NCBI GenBank assembly: GCA_910583785.1
Contig: CAJTZK010000003.1
Location: forward strand, 217,705-281,704
DNA length: 64,000 nt
DNA from: an uncultured Oscillibacter sp.
GTDB taxonomy: Bacteria; Bacillota; Clostridia; Oscillospirales; Oscillospiraceae
Reading direction: 5' to 3'
The position numbers were made by a program, and so were the translations under genes. The notes beneath the pieces were generated by a model. The model was not told where the DNA came from and ran no database searches. It saw nothing but the letters and a program-made list of their open reading frames with translations. Numbering within the stretch: the first letter of the stretch is position 1; each line of letters starts with the position of its first letter. Positions 8,060 through 16,480 of the stretch are shown piece after piece.

Positions 8060-9256
8060 TCATTTCCGGCTCATCAGCCGCTTCATGGCCTGTTCCAGCC
8101 CCTCGGCGGTGAGGTCGTACATGGGGAACATGTGCCCCAGCTGCCAGTGGGTCTGGCCCCAGTAGTCCGGGCGTTCCGGCATGGGCTCCGGGTTCAGCCA
8201 GACGAGGTAGGGGTATTGCGCCTTCATACGCTCCAGCCACTCCAGGCCGGAGGGGCCGTAGGACCGTTTCTCCCAGTCGTAGTGCTTTTCCCGGAGCTCG
8301 TAGGGGCTCATGGCGGCGTCGCCCACCACGAGGACCTTGTACCCGCTGCCGAAATTCTGGAGCACCCACTCCGTGGGTACCTCCTCCTGGTAGCGGAGGG
8401 AGGGGCTGGCGTAAAGCTCCGAGTAGACGCAGTTGTGGAAATAGTAGGTGTGGAGCTCCTTGAAGTGGTTGGACTTCTGGGCGGCCTGGAACAGCCGGGA
8501 GCAGAGCCCGGCGTAATACTCCATGGACCCGCCGGAGTCCATCAGCAGCAGGACCTTGACGGCGTTTTTCCGGGGGTGGGTTTTCCGGAGTTTCAAGAGC
8601 CCGCCATTGCCGCAGGTATCCCGGACGGTCCCGTCCACGTCCAGGATTTCCTCGTGTTCCTCCGCCTGGATGGAGAGCTGCCGCAGCAGCCGGAAGGCCG
8701 TCTGGAACTGCCGGGTGTCCAGGGTGTTGTCCTTCCGGAAGTCCCGGAACCGCCGTTCCCCGGCCACCATCATGGCGGTGCGGTGGCGGCCCTGGCCACC
8801 AATGCGGATGCCGCCGGGGTGCCAGCCGTTGTTGCCGAAGGGGGAGCGGCCCTGGGTGCCCACCCAGTAGCTGCCGCCGTTGTGCTCTTCCGTCTGTTCC
8901 TTCAGCCGCTCTTCCAGGAGGCGCAGCAGTTCCTCCGCCTTTTCCCCGGAGAAGCCCGCCCGCTTCAGCTCTTCCAGGGTGCGTCCCAGGTCCTCCGCCG
9001 GGTGGTCCAGCCAGTCCAGCAGCTCCCTGGGCAGTCCGCCCTCCCAGGGGACGTCCCGGAAGAACTCCAGGAACGCCTGGTCGAAGCGGTCAAAGTCCGC
9101 CTCGCTGTTTACCACGACTGCCCGGCAGAGACGGTAAAACCCCGTCAGGGAGGACTGGTGCAGCCCCTGGGACAGCCCCTCCAGCAGCGTCATCCACTCG
9201 TCCGGCGTCACGCCCAGCCCCCGGCTCCGGAGGAGGTAGAAAAAGGAAATGAACAT
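8060..9256 (-). CDS. VWA domain protein, CoxE-like
   Basis: A 398-residue cytoplasmic protein of the CoxE/VWA type. The von Willebrand factor A domain occupies the C-terminal half. Its metal site is degenerate: KVLLLMDSGGSM (~235-246) gives D-x-G-x-S instead of D-x-S-x-S, although the rest of the fold (VLVVGDAAMSPYEL) is present. The N-terminal half is helical, with a charged EELLRLLEERLKEQTEEHNGG stretch. The start lies 4 bases downstream of the MoxR-type ATPase gene, with which it forms a two-gene operon. Such pairs act as metal-insertion or assembly chaperones for a partner enzyme; the partner is not evident here. Confidence 0.88.
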   Translation of the reverse strand: MFISFFYLLRSRGLGVTPDEWMTLLEGLSQGLHQSSLTGFYRLCRAVVVNSEADFDRFDQAFLEFFRDVPWEGGLPRELLDWLDHPAEDLGRTLEELKRAGFSGEKAEELLRLLEERLKEQTEEHNGGSYWVGTQGRSPFGNNGWHPGGIRIGGQGRHRTAMMVAGERRFRDFRKDNTLDTRQFQTAFRLLRQLSIQAEEHEEILDVDGTVRDTCGNGGLLKLRKTHPRKNAVKVLLLMDSGGSMEYYAGLCSRLFQAAQKSNHFKELHTYYFHNCVYSELYASPSLRYQEEVPTEWVLQNFGSGYKVLVVGDAAMSPYELREKHYDWEKRSYGPSGLEWLERMKAQYPYLVWLNPEPMPERPDYWGQTHWQLGHMFPMYDLTAEGLEQAMKRLMSRK

Positions 9257-9260
9257 GGCC

Positions 9261-10070
9261 TCACCGGGCGCCCCGCAGGGTCCGCAGGTCCTTGTCCTTT
9301 TTCAGCAGGACCCCGGCGAAGGGCATCTCCTTTGGAATCCGGGCGGGGTCCACGCCCCCGGCAATGAGGGCCCGGAGCCAGTCCACCAGCTCCGAGGTGC
9401 TGGGCTTCTTGTCGATGCCCCGGAGCTGACGCAGCCAGTAGAACGCCGCCATGGCCTGGCGGAGGAGGTCCTCCTCCAGATGGCCGAAGTGGACGCGGAG
9501 GATGCGCTCCATCTGCTCCTGGTCCGGGAAGTCAATATAGTGGAAGATGCACCGGCGGAGGAAGGCGTCGGGCAGCTCCTTCTCCGCGTTGGAGGTAATG
9601 ATGACGATGGGCCGCTTTTTTGCCCGGATGGTCTCCCGGGTCTCCGGGATATAGAATTCCATCTGGTCCAGCTCCCACAGCAGGTCGTTGGGGAATTCCA
9701 GGTCCGCCTTGTCGATCTCGTCGATGAGGAGGACCACCTGCTCTTCAGAGGAAAAGGCCTCGCCCAGCTTGCCCAGCTTGATATAACGGGCCACGTCGTC
9801 CACGCCGTGGGTTCCGAACTGGCTGTCGTACAGCCGCTGGACCACGTCGTAGACGTAGAGGCCATCTTGGGCCTTGGTGGTGGACTTCACGTTCCAGATA
9901 ATCAGTTCCTTCCCCAGCGCCTGGGCTACGGCCTGGGCCAGCATGGTCTTGCCCGTGCCTGGTTCCCCCTTGATGAGAAGCGGTTTTTCCAGCGTCACGG
10001 CGATGTTTACCGCCGCCATCAGCTCGCTGGAGGCCACATATTGGCTGGTTCCTGAAAACAGTTCTTTCAT
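9261..10070 (-). CDS. MoxR-family AAA+ ATPase
   Basis: A 269-residue AAA+ ATPase of the MoxR/CoxD branch. Walker A is GEPGTGKTMLAQAVA (~37-51), Walker B VVLLIDEIDKAD (~109-120), sensor-1 IVIITSNAEKELPDAFLRRC (~151-170) with the arginine finger at its end. It couples ATP hydrolysis to remodelling of a target together with the VWA partner encoded immediately downstream. A TATAAT on the minus strand at ~10094-10099 lies just upstream of the gene, with only a weak -35. It is first in the operon and divergent from thiT. Confidence 0.92.
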   Translation of the reverse strand: MKELFSGTSQYVASSELMAAVNIAVTLEKPLLIKGEPGTGKTMLAQAVAQALGKELIIWNVKSTTKAQDGLYVYDVVQRLYDSQFGTHGVDDVARYIKLGKLGEAFSSEEQVVLLIDEIDKADLEFPNDLLWELDQMEFYIPETRETIRAKKRPIVIITSNAEKELPDAFLRRCIFHYIDFPDQEQMERILRVHFGHLEEDLLRQAMAAFYWLRQLRGIDKKPSTSELVDWLRALIAGGVDPARIPKEMPFAGVLLKKDKDLRTLRGAR

Positions 10071-10275
10071 AAGCGCTCCCTTGCCGTCTTATTATAGTTG
10101 TGGAAAATCCAGTTTCTAAGATACCAAAGCCGGAGGGATTCCGCAAGCTCCAATTTCATGTTTTTACCGTCTGGCAGGGGCGTGCCCCATGCGGGGATGA
10201 TACCCTGTAGGTCCGCCCTGCGCCGCCTTCCGCCTGCAAAATGCGAAACCGGACCCTCTTCCTGGCGGAAAAGTC

Positions 10276-10304
10276 TTGCGCGGGACGCCGGGATGTGCTA
10301 TAAT
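10276..10304 (+). promoter_or_regulatory. Extended -10 promoter of the thiT riboswitch transcript
   Basis: TTGCGC (10276-10281), 17 bases, then TGCTATAAT with the perfect hexamer at 10299-10304. The TG makes it an extended -10 promoter. Confidence 0.75.
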
Positions 10305-10327
10305 AACCTCACCAATTACATAGATCG

Positions 10328-10417
10328 TGAACTGGGGAGCTCGCGGAAGCGGGCTGAGAGGAAGCGAACGCTTCGACCCACAACCTGATTTGGGTAATGC
10401 CAACGTAGGGAGCCGTC
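10328..10417 (+). promoter_or_regulatory. TPP riboswitch (THI element)
   Basis: The conserved thiamine-pyrophosphate aptamer is readable: ACTGGGGAGC, GGGCTGAGAGGA, the GACCC arm, then ACCTGATTTGGGTAATGCC and AACGTAGGGA. It sits between a promoter and an intrinsic terminator upstream of thiT, so high TPP should end transcription before the transporter gene. Confidence 0.96.
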
Positions 10418-10446
10418 ATGAACTCACATGCTTTTTCCGCATGAGG

Positions 10447-10479
10447 AACAGCCCTCCCGGTTTCGGGAGGGCTGTTTTG
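10447..10479 (+). terminator. Riboswitch-controlled terminator of thiT
   Basis: ACAGCCCTCCCG with CGGGAGGGCTGT around a GTTT loop, then TTTT. It is the expression platform of the TPP riboswitch, about 45 bases before the thiT start. Confidence 0.9.
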
Positions 10480-10523
10480 GATTGCCGTCAGTTTCGCGGT
10501 CGGAACAAGGAGGAAGTAGTTCC

Positions 10524-11183
10524 ATGCTGCATCTGTTTGTCAACGGTGAGGGGGGCCTCACCACCGCCGGATATGGGCTGGGCGCCGCTTTGCTGGCGGT
10601 GGGCATCCTGGCGGGCCTGTCCCTGGCGGACCGGGGAGGGAAGCGGGGCTTTGCCGTCCGGCAGCTGGCTTACTGCGCCATGGCCGTGGCCCTGGCCTAC
10701 GTGACCAGCTTCATCCGGGTCTTCAAGCTGCCCTACGGCGGTTCCGTCACCCTGCTGAGCATGCTCTTTATCGTGCTGGTGGCCAACTGGTACGGCGTTC
10801 GCACAGGCATCCTGGTGGGCTTTGCCTATGGCATTTTGCAATTTTTACAAGAGCCCTACTTCCTGTCGCTGTTCCAGGTCTGCTGTGATTACGTGCTGGC
10901 TTTCGCCGCCCTAGGGCTGGCGGGGCTCTTCCGGGGGAAGAAAAACAGCCTCCTCACGGGCTACGTTGTGGCGGTGCTGGCCCGGGGCGTGTTCCACTCC
11001 ATCGGGGGCTACCTCTACTGGATGGACTACATGCCGGAGAATTTCCCCCAGGCCCTGCGGAGCCTGTATCCCATCATTTACAATTACAGCTACCTGCTGG
11101 CGGAAGCGGTGGTCACCGTCCTTGTCATCAAGATTCCGGCGGTGGAGCAGGCCCTGGAGCGTGTCCGCAAAGCCGCGCTGTAA
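10524..11183 (+). CDS. thiT: Thiamine ECF transporter S component ThiT
   Basis: A 219-residue membrane protein with six predicted helices. It is the substrate-binding S component that captures thiamine and uses the shared ECF energising module encoded elsewhere. Family features are the segment WYGVRTGILVGFAYGILQFLQEP (~92-114), followed by Q..CDYVLAFAALGLAGLF (~121-138), and a GGYLYWMDYMPE loop (~163-174) near the thiamine site. The ATG at 10524 has AAGGAGG ten bases upstream; the upstream in-frame ATG at 10428 lies before the terminator and is discarded. Control by the TPP riboswitch confirms the substrate. Confidence 0.95.
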   Translation: MLHLFVNGEGGLTTAGYGLGAALLAVGILAGLSLADRGGKRGFAVRQLAYCAMAVALAYVTSFIRVFKLPYGGSVTLLSMLFIVLVANWYGVRTGILVGFAYGILQFLQEPYFLSLFQVCCDYVLAFAALGLAGLFRGKKNSLLTGYVVAVLARGVFHSIGGYLYWMDYMPENFPQALRSLYPIIYNYSYLLAEAVVTVLVIKIPAVEQALERVRKAAL

Positions 11184-11253
11184 GGGCGCGCGCCCTCTTG
11201 TTCCAGGTAAAACACATCCCAAAGAAGCCTGCGGACCGTCCTCATCGCAAACG

Positions 11254-11292
11254 AAAGCCCCCGCTTTTCCAAGGAAAAGCGGGGGCTTTTTC
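11254..11292. terminator. Bidirectional terminator between thiT and nanA
   Basis: A 17-bp stem (AAAGCCCCCGCTTTTCC with GGAAAAGCGGGGGCTTT) with A and T runs on both sides, serving both convergent genes. Confidence 0.92.
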
Positions 11293-11294
11293 GC

Positions 11295-12203
11295 TTAGCA
11301 GTATTTTGCAATGGCGGCCTGGATCATCTCGTGGGCCTGGACGACGATGGCCTGGTCGCCGGGTTCCAGAGCCAGCAGGGGCGCCCGGACGCCGCCGATG
11401 TCCGGCCCGCCCTGGAGGCGGAGAATCTCCTTGATGACGGCGTACATGTTTCCCTGGGTGGAGCACATCTTGTAGATGATGCGGCAGCACTCGTTCTGGA
11501 CCTCCCGGCCCTTTTCCAGCTCTCCCGCCTTGAAGCAGCGGTAGATCTCCAGGTACAGCTCCGGCATGGCGGCATAGGTCCCGCCGATGCCCCCGGCGGC
11601 TCCGGCGGCCAGGCCGCTGAGGAGCTGCTCGTCGGGGCCGTTGAAGACCAGGGCCCCTTCGTCGCGCCACATCTGGATGTCCTGGACGGGCATGGAGGAG
11701 TTCTTTACCCCTATGACCCGGGGGTTGTTCAGCATCTCCTGGAGCAGGGGCACCGACAGGGCCACCCCCGCCAGCTGGGGGATGTTGTAGATGACGAAGT
11801 CCGTGCCAGGGGCCGCGGCGGAGATATCGTTCCAGTACTTGGCGATGCCCTTGGGGGGCAGGTGGAAGTAAATGGGGGGAATGGAGGCGATGGCGTCCAC
11901 CCCCAGGCTCTCCGCGTGGGCCGCCAGGTCCTGGCTGTCTGCGGTATTGTTGCAGGCCACATGGGCGATGATGGCCAGCTTACCGCCCACTTCCGCCATG
12001 ACGTTCTCCAGGGTTTCCTTCCGTTCCGCTACGCTCTGGTAGATGCACTCGCCAGAAGAGCCGCCCACGTACAATCCTTGCACGCCCTTGTCCAGCAGGA
12101 ATTTCGCCAGGGCCCGGACCGCCGGGGGGCTGACTTTGCCGTCCTGGCCATAGCAGGCGTAAAAGGCGGGGAAAATACCCTGGTATTTGGAAAGGTCTCT
12201 CAT
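11295..12203 (-). CDS. nanA: N-acetylneuraminate lyase (DapA/NanA family)
   Basis: A 302-residue class I aldolase that splits sialic acid into N-acetylmannosamine and pyruvate. Visible motifs are GGSSGECIYQS (~48-58, carboxylate-binding G[GS]xGE), YNIPQLAGVALS (~138-149, catalytic Tyr) and VIGVKNSS (~163-170, Schiff-base Lys). The YNIP signature favours NanA over DapA. The ATG at 12203 is preceded by AGGAGTG; the in-frame ATG at 12221 overlaps the yhcH stop and lacks spacing. It is the last gene of the sialic-acid operon. No NanE or NanK is present in the window, so downstream steps must be encoded elsewhere. Confidence 0.9.
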   Translation of the reverse strand: MRDLSKYQGIFPAFYACYGQDGKVSPPAVRALAKFLLDKGVQGLYVGGSSGECIYQSVAERKETLENVMAEVGGKLAIIAHVACNNTADSQDLAAHAESLGVDAIASIPPIYFHLPPKGIAKYWNDISAAAPGTDFVIYNIPQLAGVALSVPLLQEMLNNPRVIGVKNSSMPVQDIQMWRDEGALVFNGPDEQLLSGLAAGAAGGIGGTYAAMPELYLEIYRCFKAGELEKGREVQNECCRIIYKMCSTQGNMYAVIKEILRLQGGPDIGGVRAPLLALEPGDQAIVVQAHEMIQAAIAKYC

Positions 12204-12213
12204 GTTGTCACTC

Positions 12214-12669
12214 CTAGTCATAGATTTTCACTTTGAAGACGACCTTGCTCACGGTCTTGGGGCCACCCGCCTGCATCTTGATGCGGTGGGCGTCGCCGGG
12301 GAAAACCACCAGGAAGTCCCCGGGAGAGAGGACCAGCTTGTAGTCCCCGGTGCCCCGGTAGGCATAAAAGTCGTTGGCCTCCACCCGGTCGAATTCGGTT
12401 AGGGCGTCCGGCGGGGCGATCTCCACGCCCTCGGAACCCTCCACCATCATGTGGATGTCCAAGTACTTTTTATGAGCCTCGAAGAAGCTCTCCTCCGCCG
12501 GGACAGTTTCATAGGTGAAGCGGGTGGCATACACGCTGCCGCCCTTGAGCTCTACCCGCTCCGGGCCCACAGAGGCCAGGAACTCCGGCGTTATGTGGTC
12601 CAGCGCCAGGTCCAGGTTGGGGTGGATGCCCCGGTAGGCCAGGGCATCCTTGTTTTTGGCGTAAATCAT
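12214..12669 (-). CDS. YhcH/YjgK/YiaL (NanQ-like) family protein
   Basis: A 151-residue cupin-like protein of the YhcH/YjgK/YiaL family, which is recurrent in sialic-acid operons; E. coli NanQ accelerates sialic acid anomerisation. Conserved signs are HKKYLDIHMMVEGSEGVEI (~66-84) with likely metal-binding His/Glu, and SPGDFLVVFPGDAHRIKM (~114-131). It ends 10 bases before the nanA start, and its position between the ABC permease and lyase supports handling of imported sialic acid. Confidence 0.9.
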   Translation of the reverse strand: MIYAKNKDALAYRGIHPNLDLALDHITPEFLASVGPERVELKGGSVYATRFTYETVPAEESFFEAHKKYLDIHMMVEGSEGVEIAPPDALTEFDRVEANDFYAYRGTGDYKLVLSPGDFLVVFPGDAHRIKMQAGGPKTVSKVVFKVKIYD

Positions 12670-12836
12670 TCAGGTCCTCCCGTTCAGGGCTCCAGGCCGC
12701 CGCTCCGGCTTGGCATGTGGCCGGACTGCCAGGGTGGCACCGGGCCCGGTTGCTTCTTCATCCCCTCCGGGGCCCGCGCCGCTAAGCGTTTGCCCCGCAA
12801 GGGCAGGCGCCGTTACGGCCTTCTGGGAAAAGGGCG

Positions 12837-13763
12837 TCAGCCCTTTACGGCGCCCATGGTGATGCCCTGGGTAAAGTACTTCTGGAAGATCAGGAACACG
12901 ATGATGATGGGAGCCGCCGCCAGGGTGGCGCCAGCCATCAGCAGGCCGTTGTCCACCGAGGTTTCCGCCTGGAGGGTGGCGATGCCCAGGGGGATGGTGA
13001 AGTTGCTGCCGCTGGCCAGCATGACCAGCTGCATGAAGTAGTCGTTCCAGCAGTTGATGAAGGTAAAGATGGCCAGGGCCCCGATGCCCGGTTTGATCAT
13101 GGGCATGACCACCGTGGTGAAGGTTTTCAGCTCACTGGCCCCGTCGATGCGGGTGGCCTCCAGGATTTCTCCTGGGATGCTCTCCGAGAACTGCTTCATC
13201 AGGAATACGCCGAAGGGCCAGCCCACGGTGGGGAAAATCACCGCCCACAGGCTGTCGTACAGGCGCAGGGCGGACATCTCCTTCAGCAGGGGGATCAGGA
13301 TGACCTGTTTGGGCAGGGCCATGGCGCAGACGATGAGGGAGAACAGGATGGCCCGGCCGTTGAAGCGCTTTTTCGCCAGGGCGTAGCCCGCCATGGCGGC
13401 GGTGAGGCAGGTGAAGAGCATGGCCAGTACGCACATGAGCACCGCGTTGATCAGCCAGCGGATGGCGGCGGGGGCCTCCGGCCCGGCGGTGAGGAGCATC
13501 TTTTTCCCGCCGTTGAAGAAGCTGCCGAAGGGCAGGTAGACCTCCCACAGGGGGACGCTGCGCTGCTTCATCAGCTTGTCAAAGTTGTTCATCACCCACT
13601 CGGAGGGGACCCAGATGGGTTTGGTGGCGTTGATGTCCGCGCCGTTTTTGAAGGCGCCCGTGACGATCCAGTACAGCGGGAAGGTAAAGAGGAAGGCCAG
13701 GATGACCAGGATGATCACAGAGGCGATTTTATACGCGCGGCCGCGTCCAGTTTCAATTTTCAT
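12837..13763 (-). CDS. Carbohydrate ABC transporter permease (MalG-type)
   Basis: A 308-residue inner-membrane permease with six predicted helices (first at ~13-34). The cytoplasmic EAA loop EATRIDGASELKTFTTVVMPMIKP (~203-226) docks the ATPase, and the end WNDYFMQLVMLA... is typical of CUT1-type MalG permeases. A loop of ~60 residues after helix 1 (WVPSEWVMNNFDKLMKQ) is normal for the group. Encoded 12 bases after the partner permease. No ATP-binding gene lies in the operon, so a shared MsmK-like ATPase elsewhere is inferred. Probable substrate: sialic acid or its oligomers, from the operon context. Confidence 0.92.
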   Translation of the reverse strand: MKIETGRGRAYKIASVIILVILAFLFTFPLYWIVTGAFKNGADINATKPIWVPSEWVMNNFDKLMKQRSVPLWEVYLPFGSFFNGGKKMLLTAGPEAPAAIRWLINAVLMCVLAMLFTCLTAAMAGYALAKKRFNGRAILFSLIVCAMALPKQVILIPLLKEMSALRLYDSLWAVIFPTVGWPFGVFLMKQFSESIPGEILEATRIDGASELKTFTTVVMPMIKPGIGALAIFTFINCWNDYFMQLVMLASGSNFTIPLGIATLQAETSVDNGLLMAGATLAAAPIIIVFLIFQKYFTQGITMGAVKG

Positions 13764-13775
13764 ACCAGCACCCCC

Positions 13776-14693
13776 TTACTTTTCTTTCGCCAGCTTGAAC
13801 TGGAGGGCGGACAGCAGTCCGATGAAAATGGCCAGCACCACGCCCATGGCGTTGGCATAGCCGAAGTGGCCCGCCTGTTCCGTGAGCTTGAAGGCGGTCC
13901 AATAGATGTGGTACATCACCGTGTTGGTGCCCGCGCCGCCCTTGGTCAGCAGCTGGATCAAGGCGAAGCACTGGAAAGAGTTGATGGTGGTGATGACCAG
14001 GATGTACAGGGTCGTTGGCATCATTTGGGCCCATTTGACCTGCCAGAAGACCTGGAAGCTGTTGGCCCCATCCACCTCGGCGGCCTCAATGAGGGTCTGG
14101 TCCACGTTGCCCAGGGCGGAGACGTACAGCACAATGGGCTGGCCCACGGAGGTGGTAAAAAGGATCAGGATGATGCACCAGAGGGCGTACTTGGAATCGC
14201 CCAGCCAGTTGATGTTTTGGTCGATGAGCCCCACGCCCTTGAGGACGTGGTTGAAGATTCCGGTGTAGTTGTCGTACATCCACTTCCACACCACGGTGAC
14301 GGCCACGGAACCAGTGACTACGGGGAGGTAGAAGATGCAGCGGAAGGCGGACAGCACGGGCCCGCTGAGCTTATAGATGGCGGAGGATACCCACAGGGAG
14401 AAGGCGCACACCGTGGGCACGCTGACGATGACGATGATGAAGGTGTTTTTCAGCGCCTCCAGGAAGGTCCCGTCGCTCATCAGCTTCGTGAAGTTGGACA
14501 GGCCGACGAAGCTGCCGAACATGCCTTGGTCATGCATGTTGGCGTCTGTGAGGCTGGTGATAATGCAGATCAGCATGGGGATGACCACGAACCCGATGAA
14601 GAAGACCAGGCTGGGCAGGAGGAAGAGGTAGCCGGAGATGTTCTCCCGCCTTTGAAGGGCACGGCTCATAGTGGGGTGAGACTGTTTTGCCAA
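13776..14693 (-). CDS. Carbohydrate ABC transporter permease (MalF-type)
   Basis: A 305-residue CUT1-type permease partner. The first membrane helix starts at ~residue 20 (ISGYLFLLPSLVFFIGFVVIPML). The EAA loop is LIEAAEVDGANSFQVFWQVKWAQMMPT. A TTG start at 14693 (first residues MAKQSHPTMSRALQ) is chosen because AAAGGAG lies eight bases upstream; the longer frame to 14786 would read through the intercistronic hairpin. An ATG at 14669 is the alternative. It follows the solute-binding protein gene and overlaps none. Confidence 0.9.
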   Translation of the reverse strand: MAKQSHPTMSRALQRRENISGYLFLLPSLVFFIGFVVIPMLICIITSLTDANMHDQGMFGSFVGLSNFTKLMSDGTFLEALKNTFIIVIVSVPTVCAFSLWVSSAIYKLSGPVLSAFRCIFYLPVVTGSVAVTVVWKWMYDNYTGIFNHVLKGVGLIDQNINWLGDSKYALWCIILILFTTSVGQPIVLYVSALGNVDQTLIEAAEVDGANSFQVFWQVKWAQMMPTTLYILVITTINSFQCFALIQLLTKGGAGTNTVMYHIYWTAFKLTEQAGHFGYANAMGVVLAIFIGLLSALQFKLAKEK

Positions 14694-14749
14694 GATCAAC
14701 ACTCCTTTACGACTGGATTTGACAGGGCGGGGCCCCATGAGGTAGAAAC

Positions 14750-14784
14750 GCGCCCCTCTCCCGCCCTTCGCGGGAGAGGGGCGC
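14750..14784 (-). other. Intercistronic stem-loop after solute-binding protein gene
   Basis: A 15-bp perfect stem (GCGCCCCTCTCCCGC with GCGGGAGAGGGGCGC, 5-base loop) between the binding-protein and permease genes. There is no T run in the transcription direction, so it more likely protects the binding-protein mRNA end or causes partial termination, raising the binding protein over the permeases. Confidence 0.7.
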
Positions 14785-14820
14785 AAAAACCCTTATCTCT
14801 TTGACGGTGTATGAAGAGGA

Positions 14821-16194
14821 TCAGCCAGCGTCGGCGGCGTTGGCATTGGCCGCGTAAGCGGCGACGGTTTCGGCGATGTCAGCGCCTTCGCCCACCTTCT
14901 GGAGCATGGTCCACCACTCGGTACGGGCGCCGGCCCAGCCCTTGGTGACCTGATAATAGTCGCCCAGGTAAGGCATGAGAATCTGATACTCGTTCATGAT
15001 GTCATTGTCGGCCCAGATGCCGGAGAGGTCGGTGCCCTCGGCGGCGGAGCGGGCGGCAAAGTAGTTGGCGGTCTTCACCGCGTCCACGGTGTGCTCGGAG
15101 TCGCACATCCACTTGATGAAGGTTTTGGCATTTTCAATCCGGGCCTGGTCGCCGTTGTCAAAGATGCCGAAGCCCCAGATGCCGCCCTGGAGGGCGGGAG
15201 AGCCGCCCTGGGCGGGGAAGCCCATGAAGACGATCTCTTCGCCGTTGGCGGTGAGGCCCGCGCCAGTATCGGCCTGGTTGGGGTTCAGCTGCTGGGCGAT
15301 GTTCCAGCAGAAGGCCATCTTCAGGATGCCCTGATAGAAGACCTTGATCTCGTCGCCGCCCTCAAGGGAGGCGTCAAAGGCGATGCCGGGCATGCTCTTG
15401 AGCTGCTCCAGGGCCTTGATGTTTTCGTCGTCGTCCCAGGTGTACTGGTCATGGGAGGCGGTGGCAAAGGTGCCGCCGTAGAGGTTGTTGACGAGGGCGC
15501 GGGTACCCTGGTCGCCGCCCTGGCCCTTGCAATACACGGCGCCCACGGGGGCCTGATAGTGGTCATACAGGGCCTCCACAGCGTTGATGAAGTCGGTAGT
15601 GGTCCAGGTGTGGGTGTCCAGGTTCAGGTACACATCGGCCCCGGCCTCCTTAAAGGCGTCCAGGTTGATGGCCATGCAGTGGGCGGTGATGACCAGGGGA
15701 TACTCATAGACCGAGCCGTTGGAATGGGTGCAGGCGGCCATGGCGGCTTCGTTGATTTCGCTCTTGTCCGTGTCGTCGAACATATCGCTCAGGTCCACCA
15801 GGTAGCCCTTGTCGCCCCAGTTGGTCACCAGGCGCTCGGGACCTTCCATGATCAGGTCGGGGGCATTTTTCGCGGTGATGGCGGAGTTGACCTTATCGTC
15901 TCCGTCGGCGTAGGCCAAGTATTCCACTTTCACGGAGATACCGGTGTCGGCGGTGAAAGCGTCGGTGATGGCCTTGACTTCCTCTTCCTTGCCCCAGTTA
16001 CCGATGGGATAGGTCCACAGGGTCAGTTCCCCGGCGGAGGCGGGCTCCTCCGGAGCCTCGGGAGTCTGGGAACCGGACTGGGTCTGGTCGTCGGCGGGGG
16101 GCTGGGAATCGTCTTTGCCGCCTCCGCAGGCGGCAAGGGCCATGACCATGGCCATGGCCAATACAATTGCAAGTAACTTCTTCATCTTCATCAC
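14821..16194 (-). CDS. ABC transporter solute-binding lipoprotein (sialic-acid-type operon)
   Basis: A 457-residue extracellular lipoprotein. The signal peptide MKKLLAIVLAMAMVMALAAC ends at the lipobox LAAC, with the acylated Cys at ~23. An acidic, Gln/Pro-rich linker (~28-54) leads to a family-1-like solute-binding fold beginning ELTLWTYPIGNWGKEEE. It captures a sugar and delivers it to the two permeases downstream. Ligand is inferred: nanA and yhcH in the same operon point to sialic acid. AGGAGGA lies seven bases before the ATG. It is the first gene after a consensus promoter and is set off by a stem-loop. Confidence 0.92.
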   Translation of the reverse strand: MMKMKKLLAIVLAMAMVMALAACGGGKDDSQPPADDQTQSGSQTPEAPEEPASAGELTLWTYPIGNWGKEEEVKAITDAFTADTGISVKVEYLAYADGDDKVNSAITAKNAPDLIMEGPERLVTNWGDKGYLVDLSDMFDDTDKSEINEAAMAACTHSNGSVYEYPLVITAHCMAINLDAFKEAGADVYLNLDTHTWTTTDFINAVEALYDHYQAPVGAVYCKGQGGDQGTRALVNNLYGGTFATASHDQYTWDDDENIKALEQLKSMPGIAFDASLEGGDEIKVFYQGILKMAFCWNIAQQLNPNQADTGAGLTANGEEIVFMGFPAQGGSPALQGGIWGFGIFDNGDQARIENAKTFIKWMCDSEHTVDAVKTANYFAARSAAEGTDLSGIWADNDIMNEYQILMPYLGDYYQVTKGWAGARTEWWTMLQKVGEGADIAETVAAYAANANAADAG

Positions 16195-16252
16195 GAATCC
16201 TCCTTTTAATCTTTACAAAAAATGAGCTGGCAGGCACCAGCCCGCTGTATGA

Positions 16253-16281
16253 ATTATACAAGGGCTTCCTACTTTTGTCAA
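16253..16281 (-). promoter_or_regulatory. Consensus sigma-A promoter of the sialic-acid operon
   Basis: On the minus strand: TTGACA (16281-16276), 17-base spacer, TATAAT (16258-16253). Both hexamers are perfect. Confidence 0.88.
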
Positions 16282-16395
16282 TTGGAATCGAAAGGTTTTT
16301 CGTAGAAACTGCATATTCGGCGGATGCTTCAAAAATAATTTCGATTTTTGGTAAAAATACCACCTCTATTCGGAAAAATCTTCGGGTTGTCTGTC

Positions 16396-16401
16396 TTGAC
16401 A
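16396..16401 (+). promoter_or_regulatory. Possible -35 box for the SGNH hydrolase gene
   Basis: A perfect TTGACA about 80 bases before the gene start, but no good -10 hexamer at 16-18 bases (AACGTA region). The promoter may need an activator or be misassigned. Confidence 0.35.
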
Positions 16402-16480
16402 AACTGGAAAAACCTGCTAACGTATTAGAAAACGGGTAAATTTCATACCAAGTGGCTGTGGATAGAAAGGAAGATAAACG

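Noticed and set aside
6546..8369. A 607-codon minus-strand open frame opposite the flagellin-like gene
   Set aside because: Composition-driven shadow of the Gly-rich plus-strand repeats; no start site and no recognisable domains.
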